DNA from: Acidobacteriota bacterium
GTDB taxonomy: Bacteria; Acidobacteriota; Terriglobia; Bryobacterales; Bryobacteraceae
Direction: 5' to 3'
DNA length: 64,000 nt
NCBI GenBank assembly: GCA_025352795.1
Contig: JANXSF010000130.1
Location: 1 to 64,000, forward strand
Shown in pieces: positions 1 through 9,426 of the stretch. A program made the translations under genes and the position numbers. Position 1 is the stretch's first letter. Every line of letters starts with the position of its first letter. The notes below the pieces were generated by a model. That model had not been told where the DNA came from. It was given only the letters and a program-made list of their open reading frames with translations, and ran no database searches.

Positions 1-99
1 ACTTTGCTCGAAAATCAAACGGACGGTCCAGCCGCGTCGTGTAGCTGCGGCCCGGGCGTCGTCCAAAAGACTCTGCGGCAAGTCGATTGTCGTCTTCAT
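1..99 (-). CDS. VapB-like antitoxin, N-terminal part (cut by window edge)
   Basis: Reading leftward from an ATG at 99, 33 codons stay open to the window edge. The peptide begins MKTTIDLPQSLLDDARAAA, the usual start of small type II antitoxins of the VapB/DUF2191 kind: a short strand (KTTIDLP) that would form the ribbon of a ribbon-helix-helix DNA-binding fold, then a helix (LLDDARAAATRRG). Such proteins bind and neutralise a PIN-domain RNase and repress their own promoter. The partner toxin would lie beyond the left edge, so the pair cannot be confirmed. A second, complete VapBC pair of similar type lies near the other end of the window. Confidence 0.6.
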   Translation of the reverse strand, partial: MKTTIDLPQSLLDDARAAATRRGWTVRLIFEQS

Positions 100-728
100 G
101 GGACCACTTTACCACGTGAGCCAGCTAGCAAGCTTTATTCACCTTGCGCCCTTCCCAGCATGGTTGTGTGTTTAAGCAACGTGTCGGAGTTGCAAATGGG
201 CCTATATAAAACTTGCCTTAACGCTGCCAATTGCAAACCCGAGAATGGAGTCAAAGCGTTTGGGTAAACATCTGGATAACCCGTTCGTATGGATCTGAGA
301 TGTTTAGGGCACGGAATTGAAACAAACCTAATTGATCCCACGCGTTCTTGATCCACTTTTCAGCATGGGTCAGCCAAGTTGACGAAATCCCTCTCATTGC
401 GTTAACTTTAGATTTACTCAGTAGAGGTGCGGCGACCATTAGTATCCTGCCTGCAAACCGTTTTCGACGGGGGCTTGGTGAAAGGGGTCGGCTGAGAATA
501 ACCGCCGAAGTCATGGTTGCTTGCGAAAAGGCGTCATGGCTGGGGAGCAATGAAAATATCTTGCTCACTGTCACTGGAACCCTAAAAGGTGAGGGGTTTT
601 GGTGGAGAGCTACAGGGGAGCAAATCGCCGCGTACCATACGCGTATTCCGCTTCCGATCTCCGCCAGTCCCTCTCCCTCAACCGTTTCCAGGACCAATTC
701 GTCGCTTTGCGAAAGGATGCTTGTGGCC
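100..728. other. No supported gene; open on both strands
   Basis: This 630-base stretch separates the leftward antitoxin start from the lysine operon. The frame of the M20 gene is open back to 348, and the opposite strand is open from 784 to 251, but neither translation resembles a family I recognise and neither shows a convincing start. No clear terminator, repeat or promoter was found. It may hold the operon promoter and decayed coding sequence. Confidence 0.4.
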
Positions 729-1742
729 ATGAACGTCATTGAACTTGCCCGGACTTTAATCGACATTGAGTCGATTACGCCCAACGAAGAGGCAATGGGC
801 CGTCACGTGTTTCAACTGCTAACGGAAATGGCGAATCCCACTGGGGGATCTGTCGAACTCATTGAAGTGGAGCCAAAGCGCTTCAACGTATTGGCAATCT
901 GGGGTCAACCAATCGTCACGCTTTCCACCCATCTGGATACCGTGCCACCATTTTTTGCTTCCACTGAAGATGATGAATTTGTGTGGGGTCGTGGTGCTTG
1001 CGATGTGAAGGGAATCATCGCCTCCATGATGAAAGCTGCCGAGGCGTTGCTTGCCGAAGGTGCAACAAACTTCGCTCTGCTCTTTGTCGTTGGCGAGGAA
1101 CGCAACAGCGCCGGTGCCTACTTCATGGCCAAGCACCCGCGCGGTTCCAAGTTCCTGATCAATGGTGAGCCGACGTCGAATCAACTGGCGCTGGGGTCGA
1201 AAGGGGCCTTGCGCTATGAGTTTATCGCCACTGGAAAAATGGCCCATTCCGCTTATCCGGAACTGGGCGAATCGGCTATTTTGAAACTGTTGGACGCCTT
1301 GGCTAACCTCCGCGCCATCGTCCTGCCTGTGGACAAAATCCTGGGGCCGAGTACTCTAAATATCGCCACATTGGCAGGTGGTCGCGCGCCAAATGTGATT
1401 CCAGATTTTGCCAAGGCTGAAATATTCATTCGCTTAGTGGGAGATGCGGAAGCCACCAAAGCCGCCGTTCGTGAAGCTGCCTATTGGTTGTGTGAGGCCA
1501 AGGAAATCCTCTGCATTCCCGCAGTGCATTTGGGTTCGCTTCCAGGATTTAGAACCACTGTAGTGGCTTATACAACAGATATTCCAGCGTTCGGCGGCGC
1601 GTGGGGTGAGCCTTACCTGTTGGGTCCGGGAACCATTCTTGTGGCTCATACCAGCGAAGAGCGCGTACCCAAAAAGGAATTGCTGGAAGCAGTGGATATT
1701 TACAAGAACATGGTTCTTCAATTGTTGAGAAAAGCACAATGA
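729..1742 (+). CDS. dapE: M20 metallopeptidase, probable succinyl-diaminopimelate desuccinylase
   Basis: This 337-residue zinc amidohydrolase is of the ArgE/DapE/CPG2 type. The metal site is visible: H68 and D70 in STHLDTVPP, D92 in GRGACDVKG, the catalytic/metal pair E123-E124 in VGEERNSAG, E147 in NGEPT, and a late His in ILVAHTSEE. The dimerisation-domain signature GKMAHSAYPELGES is also present. The frame is open much further upstream, but family homology starts at the ATG at 729 (MNVIELARTLIDIESI), preceded at 711 by GAAAGG; an ATG at 717 is the alternative. The stop overlaps lysC by four bases (ATGA). DapD (a succinyltransferase) in the same operon makes N-succinyl-LL-diaminopimelate the most likely substrate. 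The protein is shorter than typical DapE, and acetylornithine or acetyl-lysine deacetylase remains possible. Confidence 0.72.
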   Translation: MNVIELARTLIDIESITPNEEAMGRHVFQLLTEMANPTGGSVELIEVEPKRFNVLAIWGQPIVTLSTHLDTVPPFFASTEDDEFVWGRGACDVKGIIASMMKAAEALLAEGATNFALLFVVGEERNSAGAYFMAKHPRGSKFLINGEPTSNQLALGSKGALRYEFIATGKMAHSAYPELGESAILKLLDALANLRAIVLPVDKILGPSTLNIATLAGGRAPNVIPDFAKAEIFIRLVGDAEATKAAVREAAYWLCEAKEILCIPAVHLGSLPGFRTTVVAYTTDIPAFGGAWGEPYLLGPGTILVAHTSEERVPKKELLEAVDIYKNMVLQLLRKAQ

Positions 1743-3097
1743 TCGTAATGAAGTTTGGTGGATCCTCTGTTGAATCTGCTGCAGCCATCACACGCGTTGC
1801 GGGCATTGTCCAGGAACGGTTACAACAACGCCCGGTAGTGGTTGTGTCGGCCATGGGCAAGACAACCAATCGGTTGCTGGAAATTGCGGCGAACGCAGTT
1901 GCGTCAGATCGCACTGAAGCTCTGCGATTGCTTGCAGATTTGGAAAAGTTTCATATAGCCGAAAGTCCTAAAACAGCGGCTTCGCTGATTGCATCGCACT
2001 TTCATGAACTGATTGCAGTGGTGGAAGAACTAGCGGAATTGAAGGAATTTCCGGCACAATATGTGGACCTGATTTCGAGCTATGGCGAACGTCTTTCCAG
2101 TCAAATTGTTGCACTCACGTTTCGCCAATTGGAAATGGATGCAGTACACGTCGATGCTCGTGATGTGATCATCACAGACCGGCGTCATGCCCAGGCAGCA
2201 CCGCTGTATCCGCGCACGTATGCGCGCCTTGCAGCCCAAGTGAAACCGCTTGCAGCACAGCAAATTGTGGTGATGGGCGGCTTCATTGGAGCAACGCAGG
2301 ATGGGTTCACCACAACGCTTGGCCGTGGCGGATCAGACTTCACCGCAGCCATTGTAGGCGCAGGCATTGGAGCCGAAGAGATTCAGATTTGGACCGATGT
2401 GGACGGCATGTTGACGTGCGATCCGCGCATTGTTCCAGGTGGGCATCGAGTGAAAGTGATTTCATTTGGTGAAGCAGCGGAGCTGGCTTATTTTGGTGCG
2501 AAAGTGTTGCATCCGGCAACGGTTGTTCCGGCCATGGAAAAGAATATTCCAGTGCTGATTCTGAACTCACGCAATCCTTCTTCGGAAGGAACCAGGATTG
2601 TGGCGGATCGCGTTGCTTGCACCAATCCGGTGAAATCCATTGCCTGCAAACAGGACATCACACTGGTGAATATTGTTTCGCTTCGCATGCTGATGGCGCA
2701 TGGATTTCTGCGTCGAATCTTTGAGATCTTCGACCGTTACCGCACGCCTGTTGACGTCGTCACTACAAGTGAGGTGAGTGTGTCGTTGACCATTGACAAC
2801 ACCGCGCATTTGGACGAAATTTGCCAGGAATTAGGGCAGATCGCCCAAGTGGCTGTGGAACGGGATCAGGCTTTGATTTGCCTGGTTGGCGATTCCATTC
2901 GAGATACTCACGGAGTAGCTTTGAAAATATTTCAATCTTTGGGCGATGTAAATGTGCGGATGATATCGCAAAGTGCATCTTCGTTGAACTTGAGCTTGCT
3001 GGTGGCTTCGGCAGATTTGAAAAGTGCCGTAACATCGCTGCACAGTAATCTGTTCGCCACGTTGGATACTTCCGTGTTTGATGAGAATGTGCAATGA
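1739..3097 (+). CDS. lysC: Aspartate kinase
   Basis: Aspartokinase catalyses the first step of the aspartate pathway to lysine, threonine and methionine. The 452-residue protein starts with the nucleotide-binding signature MKFGGSSV (K5) and carries VVVVSAMGKTTNRLL. The kinase domain covers roughly residues 1-290, with the acid-rich IWTDVDGMLTCDPR segment near 220. Two C-terminal ACT-type regulatory segments follow (around 310-380 and 385-450), the first around SLRMLMAHGFL. Length and layout match the monofunctional lysine-sensitive type (E. coli LysC is 449 residues). Start and stop both form ATGA overlaps with the flanking genes, so translation is coupled. Feedback control by lysine through the ACT domains is likely from the family. 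Confidence 0.95.
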   Translation: MIVMKFGGSSVESAAAITRVAGIVQERLQQRPVVVVSAMGKTTNRLLEIAANAVASDRTEALRLLADLEKFHIAESPKTAASLIASHFHELIAVVEELAELKEFPAQYVDLISSYGERLSSQIVALTFRQLEMDAVHVDARDVIITDRRHAQAAPLYPRTYARLAAQVKPLAAQQIVVMGGFIGATQDGFTTTLGRGGSDFTAAIVGAGIGAEEIQIWTDVDGMLTCDPRIVPGGHRVKVISFGEAAELAYFGAKVLHPATVVPAMEKNIPVLILNSRNPSSEGTRIVADRVACTNPVKSIACKQDITLVNIVSLRMLMAHGFLRRIFEIFDRYRTPVDVVTTSEVSVSLTIDNTAHLDEICQELGQIAQVAVERDQALICLVGDSIRDTHGVALKIFQSLGDVNVRMISQSASSLNLSLLVASADLKSAVTSLHSNLFATLDTSVFDENVQ

Positions 3098-3786
3098 AAC
3101 TGGCTTTAGTTGGCTACGGAAAAATGGGGCGAATGATTGATTCGCTGGCTATTTCCTATGGCTTTGAGGTGGCGCTTAAACTGGATGAATTCAATAACGC
3201 GAACTTCTCTGGCATCACGGCAGAAAACTTCAAAGGGATTGACGCAGCCATTGAGTTCAGTGTTCCTGAAGCGGCTGTCGAAAACATTGAACGCATTTCG
3301 GCATTGGGCGTGAACCTTGTGGTGGGCACTACTGGCTGGTTGAAAGAAATGGATCGGGTCAAGGCGGCTGTGGCAAAAAACGGCACAGGGCTGGTGTGGA
3401 GTCCTAACTATTCCATTGGCGTGAATGTATTTCTTCATGCTGTGGCGGAGACTGCAAAGATGCTTTCCAAAGAGCCGGGATATGAAGCATGGGCTTGGGA
3501 AATTCATCACTCCATGAAAAAGGATGCCCCTTCTGGAACGTTGTTGAAAGCGGTGGACGAAATGAAGCGCGCGGGCTATGATCGCAAGGTTGATGTAGGG
3601 TCTAATCGTGCAGGAAGAATTCCTGGGACGCATGAAATTGGGTTCGATTCGGCTGCTGATACCATCACGTTGCGTCATACGGCGCATGGTCGCGAAGGCT
3701 TCGCCAGTGGGTCGTTGAAGGCTGCGCAGTGGGTGGTTGGTCGCAAAGGGTTTTTTGAATTTACAGATGTGCTTTTTGGGCAGTAA
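3094..3786 (+). CDS. dapB: 4-hydroxy-tetrahydrodipicolinate reductase
   Basis: DapB reduces 4-hydroxy-tetrahydrodipicolinate with NAD(P)H to tetrahydrodipicolinate. The 230-residue protein has an N-terminal Rossmann motif GYGKMGR (residues 7-13), the conserved GTTGW (78-82), and the catalytic/substrate signature EIHHSMKKDAPSGT (H138, H139, K142). It overlaps lysC by four bases, and 16 bases separate its stop from dapA. It is somewhat shorter than the E. coli enzyme (273 residues), like several bacterial short forms. Confidence 0.95.
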   Translation: MKLALVGYGKMGRMIDSLAISYGFEVALKLDEFNNANFSGITAENFKGIDAAIEFSVPEAAVENIERISALGVNLVVGTTGWLKEMDRVKAAVAKNGTGLVWSPNYSIGVNVFLHAVAETAKMLSKEPGYEAWAWEIHHSMKKDAPSGTLLKAVDEMKRAGYDRKVDVGSNRAGRIPGTHEIGFDSAADTITLRHTAHGREGFASGSLKAAQWVVGRKGFFEFTDVLFGQ

Positions 3787-3802
3787 GCCAATAGGAGGCT
3801 AC

Positions 3803-4705
3803 ATGTACAGCGGATGCGGAACAGCTTTAGTAACCCCGTTTCAAGATGATTTGACGTTGGATGAAAAAGCAATGCGAGCACTGGTAAAACGCCAGTTGGA
3901 TGCTGGTATTGATTTTCTTGTGCCCTGCGGAACCACTGGTGAAAGCCCCACGCTCACGCATGAAGAACACTTGCGCGTGGTAGAGATCACCCTTGAAGAA
4001 GCCAAAGGAAAAGTCCCTGTTGTGGCGGGTGCTGGTGGCTATAACACTGCTGAAGTGTTGCGTCTGGCCAAAGAGCTGCAAGCCATGGGCGTGGATGGTC
4101 TGCTATCGGTGACGCCCTACTACAACAAGCCCACGCAGGAAGGCCTGTATCAGCACTATAAACTGCTGGCTGAAACCGTTAATCTTCCAATTATTGTGTA
4201 CAGCGTACAAGGTCGCACCGGGGTGAATGTTGAGCCTGCAACTTTGAAGAGACTGGCGGAACTACCCAACATTGTCGCCGTCAAAGAAGCTTCGGGAAAC
4301 ATTTCCCAAATGGCGAAAATTGTTCATGAAGTGCCACGCAACTTTCACATGCTGTCTGGTGATGACTCCATCACGATTCCCGTAATTGCACTGGGTGGCA
4401 AAGGCATCATCAGTGTTGTTTCCAATCAAATTCCTGGGGAAATGACGCAATTAACGCGTCTTGCACTGCAAGGCGACTTCGCTGGAGCTCGTCAGTTGCA
4501 GCGCAAATTCCTGCCTCTTATGGAAATGAATTTCATTGAGCCCAACCCGCAACCGATCAAAGCCGCCATGGCTATGATGGGACTGTTGAAGCCTGTTTGG
4601 CGCTTGCCTATGATTCCACCGCAACCGCAGACTTTGGTGACTATTGAACGCGTGCTTTCCTCATTGAACATGATGGCCCAACGCAGTGTGCATGTAACTG
4701 GCTAA
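3803..4705 (+). CDS. dapA: 4-hydroxy-tetrahydrodipicolinate synthase
   Basis: DapA condenses pyruvate with aspartate semialdehyde through a Schiff base. The chosen start ([13 protein letters not shown]) follows a strong TAGGAGG at 3792-3798; the frame is open 22 codons further upstream, inside dapB. In this numbering the E. coli catalytic residues line up exactly: T44/T45 in CGTTGES, Y133 and R138 in YSVQGRTG, and Schiff-base K161 in VAVKEASGN. The 300-residue length is standard for a TIM-barrel DapA. It is the only gene in the lysine operon with its own strong ribosome binding site; the others depend on overlap. Confidence 0.96.
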   Translation: MYSGCGTALVTPFQDDLTLDEKAMRALVKRQLDAGIDFLVPCGTTGESPTLTHEEHLRVVEITLEEAKGKVPVVAGAGGYNTAEVLRLAKELQAMGVDGLLSVTPYYNKPTQEGLYQHYKLLAETVNLPIIVYSVQGRTGVNVEPATLKRLAELPNIVAVKEASGNISQMAKIVHEVPRNFHMLSGDDSITIPVIALGGKGIISVVSNQIPGEMTQLTRLALQGDFAGARQLQRKFLPLMEMNFIEPNPQPIKAAMAMMGLLKPVWRLPMIPPQPQTLVTIERVLSSLNMMAQRSVHVTG

Positions 4706-4710
4706 TCGCT

Positions 4711-5556
4711 ATGACTGAACTTCAACATCAAATAGAACAGGCCTTCGATAATAAACCCGCCGAATATGGCGAGCAGCATTTTTCTTTGTTTGAACGATTC
4801 AAAACAGCCTTGAACGCCGGTGAGATCCGTGCGGCAGAACCCGATTCGTCCACGCCCACCGGTTGGCGAGTGAACCCCTGGGTTAAGAAAGGGATTCTGC
4901 TTGGCTTCCGTTTGGGCAACATTGTGGACATGTCCATTGACGCCTCGCGCCAACCTTTTTTCGATAAGTCAACGTATCCCGTAAAGCAGTTCTCCGCCGA
5001 TAGTGGCGTGCGAATTGTACCCGGCGGTTCCAGCATTCGCGATGGCTGCTATGTCGCCAGAAGTGTCACCTGCATGCCTCCCATGTACATCAACGTGGGT
5101 GCATATGTGGGTGAAGGCTCCATGGTGGATTCCCATGCGTTGGTTGGGAGCTGTGCTCAAATTGGGTCGCGATGCCATCTATCCGCCGCAGCGCAAATCG
5201 GCGGAGTTTTGGAACCTGTCGGGGCCATGCCGGTGATCATTGAGGACGACGTTCTGGTGGGCGGCAACTGTGGTGTGTATGAAGGAACTGTGGTGAAGCG
5301 ACGGGCAGTGTTGGGATCGGGGACAATTCTGAATCGATCAACACCCGTATACGATCTCGTAAAAGGGTTGGTTCATAAAGCGACGGATGACATGCCGCTG
5401 ATCATCCCTGAAGGTGCGGTGGTGGTTGCCGGATCACGCGCCATTACCAGCGGCATTGGCAAGGAATGGGGCATCTCGCTGTACACCCCGGTGATCGTAA
5501 AATATCGTGACGAAAAAACTGAGGCTAAGATCCAACTGGAAGATCTGCTGCGATAG
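4711..5556 (+). CDS. dapD: Tetrahydrodipicolinate N-succinyltransferase
   Basis: DapD transfers succinyl from succinyl-CoA to tetrahydrodipicolinate, committing the cell to the succinylase branch of diaminopimelate synthesis. The 281-residue protein has an N-terminal helical domain containing [16 protein letters not shown], then left-handed beta-helix hexapeptide repeats (about 95-240) such as [20 protein letters not shown] and [20 protein letters not shown], and a C-terminal [10 protein letters not shown] segment. It follows dapA by five bases. Its 3' end overlaps the convergent glycosyltransferase gene by 32 bases, leaving no room for a terminator between them. The aminotransferase step (dapC), dapF and lysA are not in the window. 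Confidence 0.95.
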   Translation: MTELQHQIEQAFDNKPAEYGEQHFSLFERFKTALNAGEIRAAEPDSSTPTGWRVNPWVKKGILLGFRLGNIVDMSIDASRQPFFDKSTYPVKQFSADSGVRIVPGGSSIRDGCYVARSVTCMPPMYINVGAYVGEGSMVDSHALVGSCAQIGSRCHLSAAAQIGGVLEPVGAMPVIIEDDVLVGGNCGVYEGTVVKRRAVLGSGTILNRSTPVYDLVKGLVHKATDDMPLIIPEGAVVVAGSRAITSGIGKEWGISLYTPVIVKYRDEKTEAKIQLEDLLR

Positions 5557-6637
5557 TTAATTCATGCAAGGTGACGGCGGCAGTCCGTTCCCAACGAAAC
5601 TGTTGCGCCTGTCGTGGACCTTCCGCACGCAAGCGGGCGCGCAGTTCCTGGTCTTCTGTGATCGTGAGCAAGCACTGAGTGAGCGCTTCCCGGCTGGTTG
5701 CATCAAACGTTAATGCAGCACCTTGGGCGTTGGATTTCATAGGTTCAAGGTCGGCGCAAATAGATGGGATTCCTGCGGCCAAAGCCTCCACAAGGGGAAT
5801 GCCAAATCCTTCAAAGAGGGATGGGAACACAAAGCTGCTGGCCCCTGCGTAAAGGCTATAAATTTCTTCACGGGAAATCCATCCTGTTATCCTTACATGT
5901 TGGCTGAGGTCTAATTGCTGGATCAGTTGTTCCACCGGTTGAGCGTTGAAGCCGCGCATGCCGGCCAGGACCAGATTGATTTCAGGATGATGGTTTCTGA
6001 ACTCTGCATAAGCTTGAATCAGAAGCTCAATGTTCTTGTGTGGGTGGAGTGTGGAAACGCACAGAATATAGGGCTGAGTATCGTTCGATTTGCGCTGAGC
6101 CGCCATATCGAAAAATAGTTGTTCCACGCCGAGCGGTGCAACGGCAGCACTGCGATTAAAGAATCGTTGGATGTCTCTTTGTGCGGCAGTGGATAGAGTC
6201 ACTAACCGGGTGGAATTACGAATGGATGACCCAACTAGTAACTTCCAAAACAACAAGTCTAGTGGTCGAAAGTATTCTGGATGGCACTTATATTGTAAGT
6301 CGTGAATGTAAGTCACTTGAGGGCAACTAGCCCATGAAGGAGACGTGAACCCCGCATTCAACAGCACATCTAATTTATCGGATCGTATGGCAAAGGGAAG
6401 TGCCAGTTGTTCCCACAGAATGCGCACAGGCCGCAGCTTTGCGTTGATTGGTTGACGGCTTTGCTTAAAGTTTGGCGCGTCCGGAATGAGGCCCGTACCG
6501 GTGCCGGAATCCGTATAAATGACGTATTCATTGGTGCGATCAATGCGCGAAAGAGAAGTGAGCAGATTGCGAAGAAAAATCTCAGTACCGCCCACGCCGC
6601 CAGGAATTAGATACAAAGCATTAATTCCAATTCGCAA
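5525..6637 (-). CDS. Glycosyltransferase family 4
   Basis: This is a 370-residue retaining GT-B glycosyltransferase. The N-terminal Rossmann domain starts [19 protein letters not shown], with the acceptor-side glycine loop. The C-terminal domain carries the nucleotide-sugar segment [18 protein letters not shown] (about 190-207) and the EX7E motif [15 protein letters not shown] (about 285-300). It is the last gene of a leftward row of five glycosylation genes, seven bases after the GT-C/TPR gene. It probably extends a polyprenol-linked or surface glycan from a nucleotide sugar; the sugar cannot be read from sequence. Confidence 0.85.
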   Translation of the reverse strand: MRIGINALYLIPGGVGGTEIFLRNLLTSLSRIDRTNEYVIYTDSGTGTGLIPDAPNFKQSRQPINAKLRPVRILWEQLALPFAIRSDKLDVLLNAGFTSPSWASCPQVTYIHDLQYKCHPEYFRPLDLLFWKLLVGSSIRNSTRLVTLSTAAQRDIQRFFNRSAAVAPLGVEQLFFDMAAQRKSNDTQPYILCVSTLHPHKNIELLIQAYAEFRNHHPEINLVLAGMRGFNAQPVEQLIQQLDLSQHVRITGWISREEIYSLYAGASSFVFPSLFEGFGIPLVEALAAGIPSICADLEPMKSNAQGAALTFDATSREALTQCLLTITEDQELRARLRAEGPRQAQQFRWERTAAVTLHELTIAADLPVGS

Positions 6638-6644
6638 GGTGATG

Positions 6645-8360
6645 TTACTCTTTGCCCTGCCGCTGGGCCATCGCTAAAGATCGCTGAAAGGTTTGATTTT
6701 GTGGGTCCAAATGAATTGCATGTTTGTAAGATTCAATGGCTTTACTGTATTCTTTGCGCTGCATATACACGTTCCCTCGATAGAACGAGACCATGGCAAA
6801 GGTAGCATCGAGTGTTTCTGCTTTTGCCAATTCTGTAAGTGCTTCGTCAGACTTTCCTTGCTTTGCTAAAATCATTCCCATAGTCGCGTGCACATGCGCG
6901 CTATCTTCCAATGCTGCCCCCAGCCTTAGTTTTTCGAGAGCCTCGTCGTACCTGCCAGCACAATCTGCCGCAAGAGCCCAATCGGCATAGAGGCGATAAT
7001 CAGGCTTCTCAAGCTGGGCAACCGTGGCATAGTTATTTACCGCTTCAACACAACTTCCTGCTTCGTACTGAGCATAAGCAAGTTGAAAAGTTGGCCTGCC
7101 CTTTTGTGGTGACTTTGCTGCGCTATCGGTCCATAAAGAAATGGTGCTGGACCAAACATGATTTCTCACGTAAGTTGTGTAACCAGTCACCAGCGAGATG
7201 GTGCCAATGATAACTAACATCGCCGCACGAGGGATACGGAGTAACAGCAGGAACTGCGCCACAACTAGGCAAAGACCAATCAACGGTAAGTACATTCTGC
7301 GTTCCACCAAAGTATCTTTTATCGGGATAACAGAGGAAGTGGGTGCAAGCAGTAACAGGAAAACTAAAACACCGTAGCAGGCCAACGGAAATCGCTTTCG
7401 AACAAGCCATGCACCGACTAACAAAATCAGCAGTGCCAATATAGCGAGTGGGGTGCCGTGATCGAAGAATGTGTATGAAATGGCTTGGTCATGATCCACG
7501 TTCTGTCCAACAGGAAACAGAAACAATTGGATGTAAGTAACAATGGAACGGCACTGAGTGAAGAAATACTGATACCAGGTGAATTCCTTGAGTCTGAACC
7601 CGGCAGAATCGGCATTGAGCAACAGACGGAAGGTAGTGAAAACTCCTGCAATCGCACCCAACGCAATGAGTAGATAAACTCGCCAATTCTTGCGGATGCC
7701 CTCCAGTGAGAATCCTGGATAGAAAAAATAGTCGGTCAGTAATAGTAGTAGAGGAAAGACGGCAGTGTGTTCTTTTGTCAGCAAAGCAGCCCCAAACAGC
7801 AGCAGAACGTACAACGCTCTTAGCCAACCAATTGCCTGTGGACCATGATAAAGGAATGTAACCAATGCAGCCAGAAATAGAAGTCCACTGAGCGATTCTG
7901 AACGTCCGGCCACATACGACACTGATTCGGTCTGCAATGGATGCAATAGAAAAATCAAGGCAACAAAAGCGCTAACGGCATCGCCCATTGCGTCAGGATA
8001 AAATCTTTGAATCAGCTTGCGTGCCCATAGCCATACTAAGATCGCTGAGCATAAATGAATCCAAATGTTCCACAATTTGAATGCCTCTGGCTCTAGGCCA
8101 GAAAGCCTTGTGTTCCCCCAATAGCTGGCCATTAATACTGGTCGCAAGCCGCTGATCCAAGCTGTGAATGGCTGTTCCACACCATTGGGCATGAGCATGG
8201 GAAGATAACTATCGTCAAATGCAAATGGACCTGTCAACATTGGCTGATAGATTTCGAAGACGAAAAAAGCCAACAATAATAGCCCAAGACCATAAGCCCA
8301 CCATGCGTTTCCAGAGGGCTCAGTGATAACTGATTCAGTCTTCTTCTTTTCTTTCTTCAT
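6645..8360 (-). CDS. TMTC-like GT-C membrane glycosyltransferase with TPR tail
   Basis: The 571-residue integral membrane protein has an N-terminal segment at about 21-38, then an acidic pair in the first loop (GPFAFDDSY, D49-D50), which is the hallmark of GT-C enzymes using polyprenyl-phosphate sugars. About ten hydrophobic helices follow, including the conserved FLLHPLQTESVSYVAGRSE (about 155-175). Residues ~415-565 are TPR repeats (for example FYRGNVYMQRKEYSKAIESY). This layout matches TMTC/DUF1736-type protein O-mannosyltransferases. With a DPM-like GT2 and DUF2304 just upstream, a membrane protein O-glycosylation role is likely but inferred. The start overlaps the DUF2304 gene by 26 bases. 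Confidence 0.75.
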   Translation of the reverse strand: MKKEKKKTESVITEPSGNAWWAYGLGLLLLAFFVFEIYQPMLTGPFAFDDSYLPMLMPNGVEQPFTAWISGLRPVLMASYWGNTRLSGLEPEAFKLWNIWIHLCSAILVWLWARKLIQRFYPDAMGDAVSAFVALIFLLHPLQTESVSYVAGRSESLSGLLFLAALVTFLYHGPQAIGWLRALYVLLLFGAALLTKEHTAVFPLLLLLTDYFFYPGFSLEGIRKNWRVYLLIALGAIAGVFTTFRLLLNADSAGFRLKEFTWYQYFFTQCRSIVTYIQLFLFPVGQNVDHDQAISYTFFDHGTPLAILALLILLVGAWLVRKRFPLACYGVLVFLLLLAPTSSVIPIKDTLVERRMYLPLIGLCLVVAQFLLLLRIPRAAMLVIIGTISLVTGYTTYVRNHVWSSTISLWTDSAAKSPQKGRPTFQLAYAQYEAGSCVEAVNNYATVAQLEKPDYRLYADWALAADCAGRYDEALEKLRLGAALEDSAHVHATMGMILAKQGKSDEALTELAKAETLDATFAMVSFYRGNVYMQRKEYSKAIESYKHAIHLDPQNQTFQRSLAMAQRQGKE

Positions 8361-8700
8361 GCAGATCTTGGATGCGGTATTCGAGGATGGCCAACTTTTG
8401 AGTTAAGGCGATGTTAGCGTCTTTCAGGTCGGAGATTACAATTGAGAAACGATAAAAAACCATAAGGAACAGGCTCAATACAACCAACAGTAAAGCCACC
8501 GGAGCGTAAGTGATGCCTAACAAATTGGCAATGGTACCCAGAACAAAATCTGAACTGGACAGAATCAGCATTACGAACGCTGCGACCAACCAACTTACGG
8601 AATACTCCACGCGGATGTGCGATCTGCGTACTGAAAACAGCACAACGCCGATCAATAGCACGCTCATTCCGAAGGTGACACTCAACAAACGGTTCATCAT
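8335..8700 (-). CDS. DUF2304 small membrane protein
   Basis: The 121-residue protein has three predicted membrane segments (about 7-23, 33-52, 60-81) and a charged, probably coiled tail (DLKDANIALTQKLAILEYRIQDL). This matches DUF2304, found beside dolichyl-phosphate-mannose-synthase-like GT2 genes and thought to assist polyprenol-phosphate sugar synthesis or flipping. Its ATG follows the GT2 stop codon directly, and its end overlaps the GT-C gene. A second ATG lies at the next codon. Confidence 0.75.
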   Translation of the reverse strand: MMNRLLSVTFGMSVLLIGVVLFSVRRSHIRVEYSVSWLVAAFVMLILSSSDFVLGTIANLLGITYAPVALLLVVLSLFLMVFYRFSIVISDLKDANIALTQKLAILEYRIQDLHEERKEED

Positions 8701-9426
8701 CTATTTGGGTCTCCGTTCCCCATATTTTAAGATATTGATGAACACCCCGAGTAACACGTGAATGACATAGTAAACCGACTTTAACGTTGTGATGCTGGAC
8801 TTGCCTGCTTGCCTTTCGCGCATTTTGCAAGGCACTTCTTCAAAGCGGAATCGGCGACGTTGTAGGACAACCAGCGCCTCAATTTCCGGGTATTCCAATG
8901 GGAAGCTACGGGCGAACACGGCAATGGCATCTTTGTTCACACCCACAAAACCGCTAGTTGGATCGTGCACTGGTTTATCCAGAATTGGCCGCAAAACGCC
9001 TCTGAAAAACAATATGCCAAGCTTGCGCCAAATGCTGGTATGCTCCCCGCCCCCATTGATAAATCGTGACCCGATCACCATTTGGCAGCCAGATGTTTTT
9101 AGTTTATCGAAGATAGCAGGAATGAAGCGGGGGTCGTGTTGGCCATCACCGTCGATGCGAATTACGTAGCTGAAGCCGAGCTCAAACGCCAACCGATACC
9201 CTGCCTGAACGCACCCTCCAAGTCCCAAATGGTAAGGAACCGAGATAACATCGGCACCGGCATTGATTGCTTCAATCCGAGTTCCGTCGGGGGAGCAGTC
9301 ATCCACAACGAGTACTGGAACTCCAGGCAGAACAGAATGAACTTCCTTGACCACATTGGCAATGGCCCCTTCTTCATTGAAGGCCGGGATAAGAATCATC
9401 AACGAATCCGGTCCAATCGGTTTCAT
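8701..9426 (-). CDS. Polyprenyl-phosphate glycosyltransferase, DPM1-like GT2
   Basis: This 241-residue GT2 enzyme resembles dolichyl/undecaprenyl-phosphate mannose synthase: ILIPAFNEEGAIANVV at the N-terminus, VLVVDDCSPDGT, the metal-binding IRIDGDGQHDPRFIP, GSRFINGG, and a C-terminal amphipathic or hydrophobic stretch (YYVIHVLLGVFINIL). The frame is open upstream, but the domain starts at the ATG at 9426, which overlaps the upstream GT2 stop (TGATG). It likely charges a polyprenyl phosphate with a sugar for the GT-C enzyme downstream. Confidence 0.85.
   Translation of the reverse strand: MKPIGPDSLMILIPAFNEEGAIANVVKEVHSVLPGVPVLVVDDCSPDGTRIEAINAGADVISVPYHLGLGGCVQAGYRLAFELGFSYVIRIDGDGQHDPRFIPAIFDKLKTSGCQMVIGSRFINGGGEHTSIWRKLGILFFRGVLRPILDKPVHDPTSGFVGVNKDAIAVFARSFPLEYPEIEALVVLQRRRFRFEEVPCKMRERQAGKSSITTLKSVYYVIHVLLGVFINILKYGERRPK

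Noticed and set aside
4-267. Plus-strand open frame at the left edge
   Set aside because: It is antisense to the antitoxin start and its translation has no recognisable features.
251-784. Minus-strand open frame of 177 codons before the lysine operon
   Set aside because: It runs into the M20 gene on the other strand and shows no recognisable domain; possible decayed gene but not supported.
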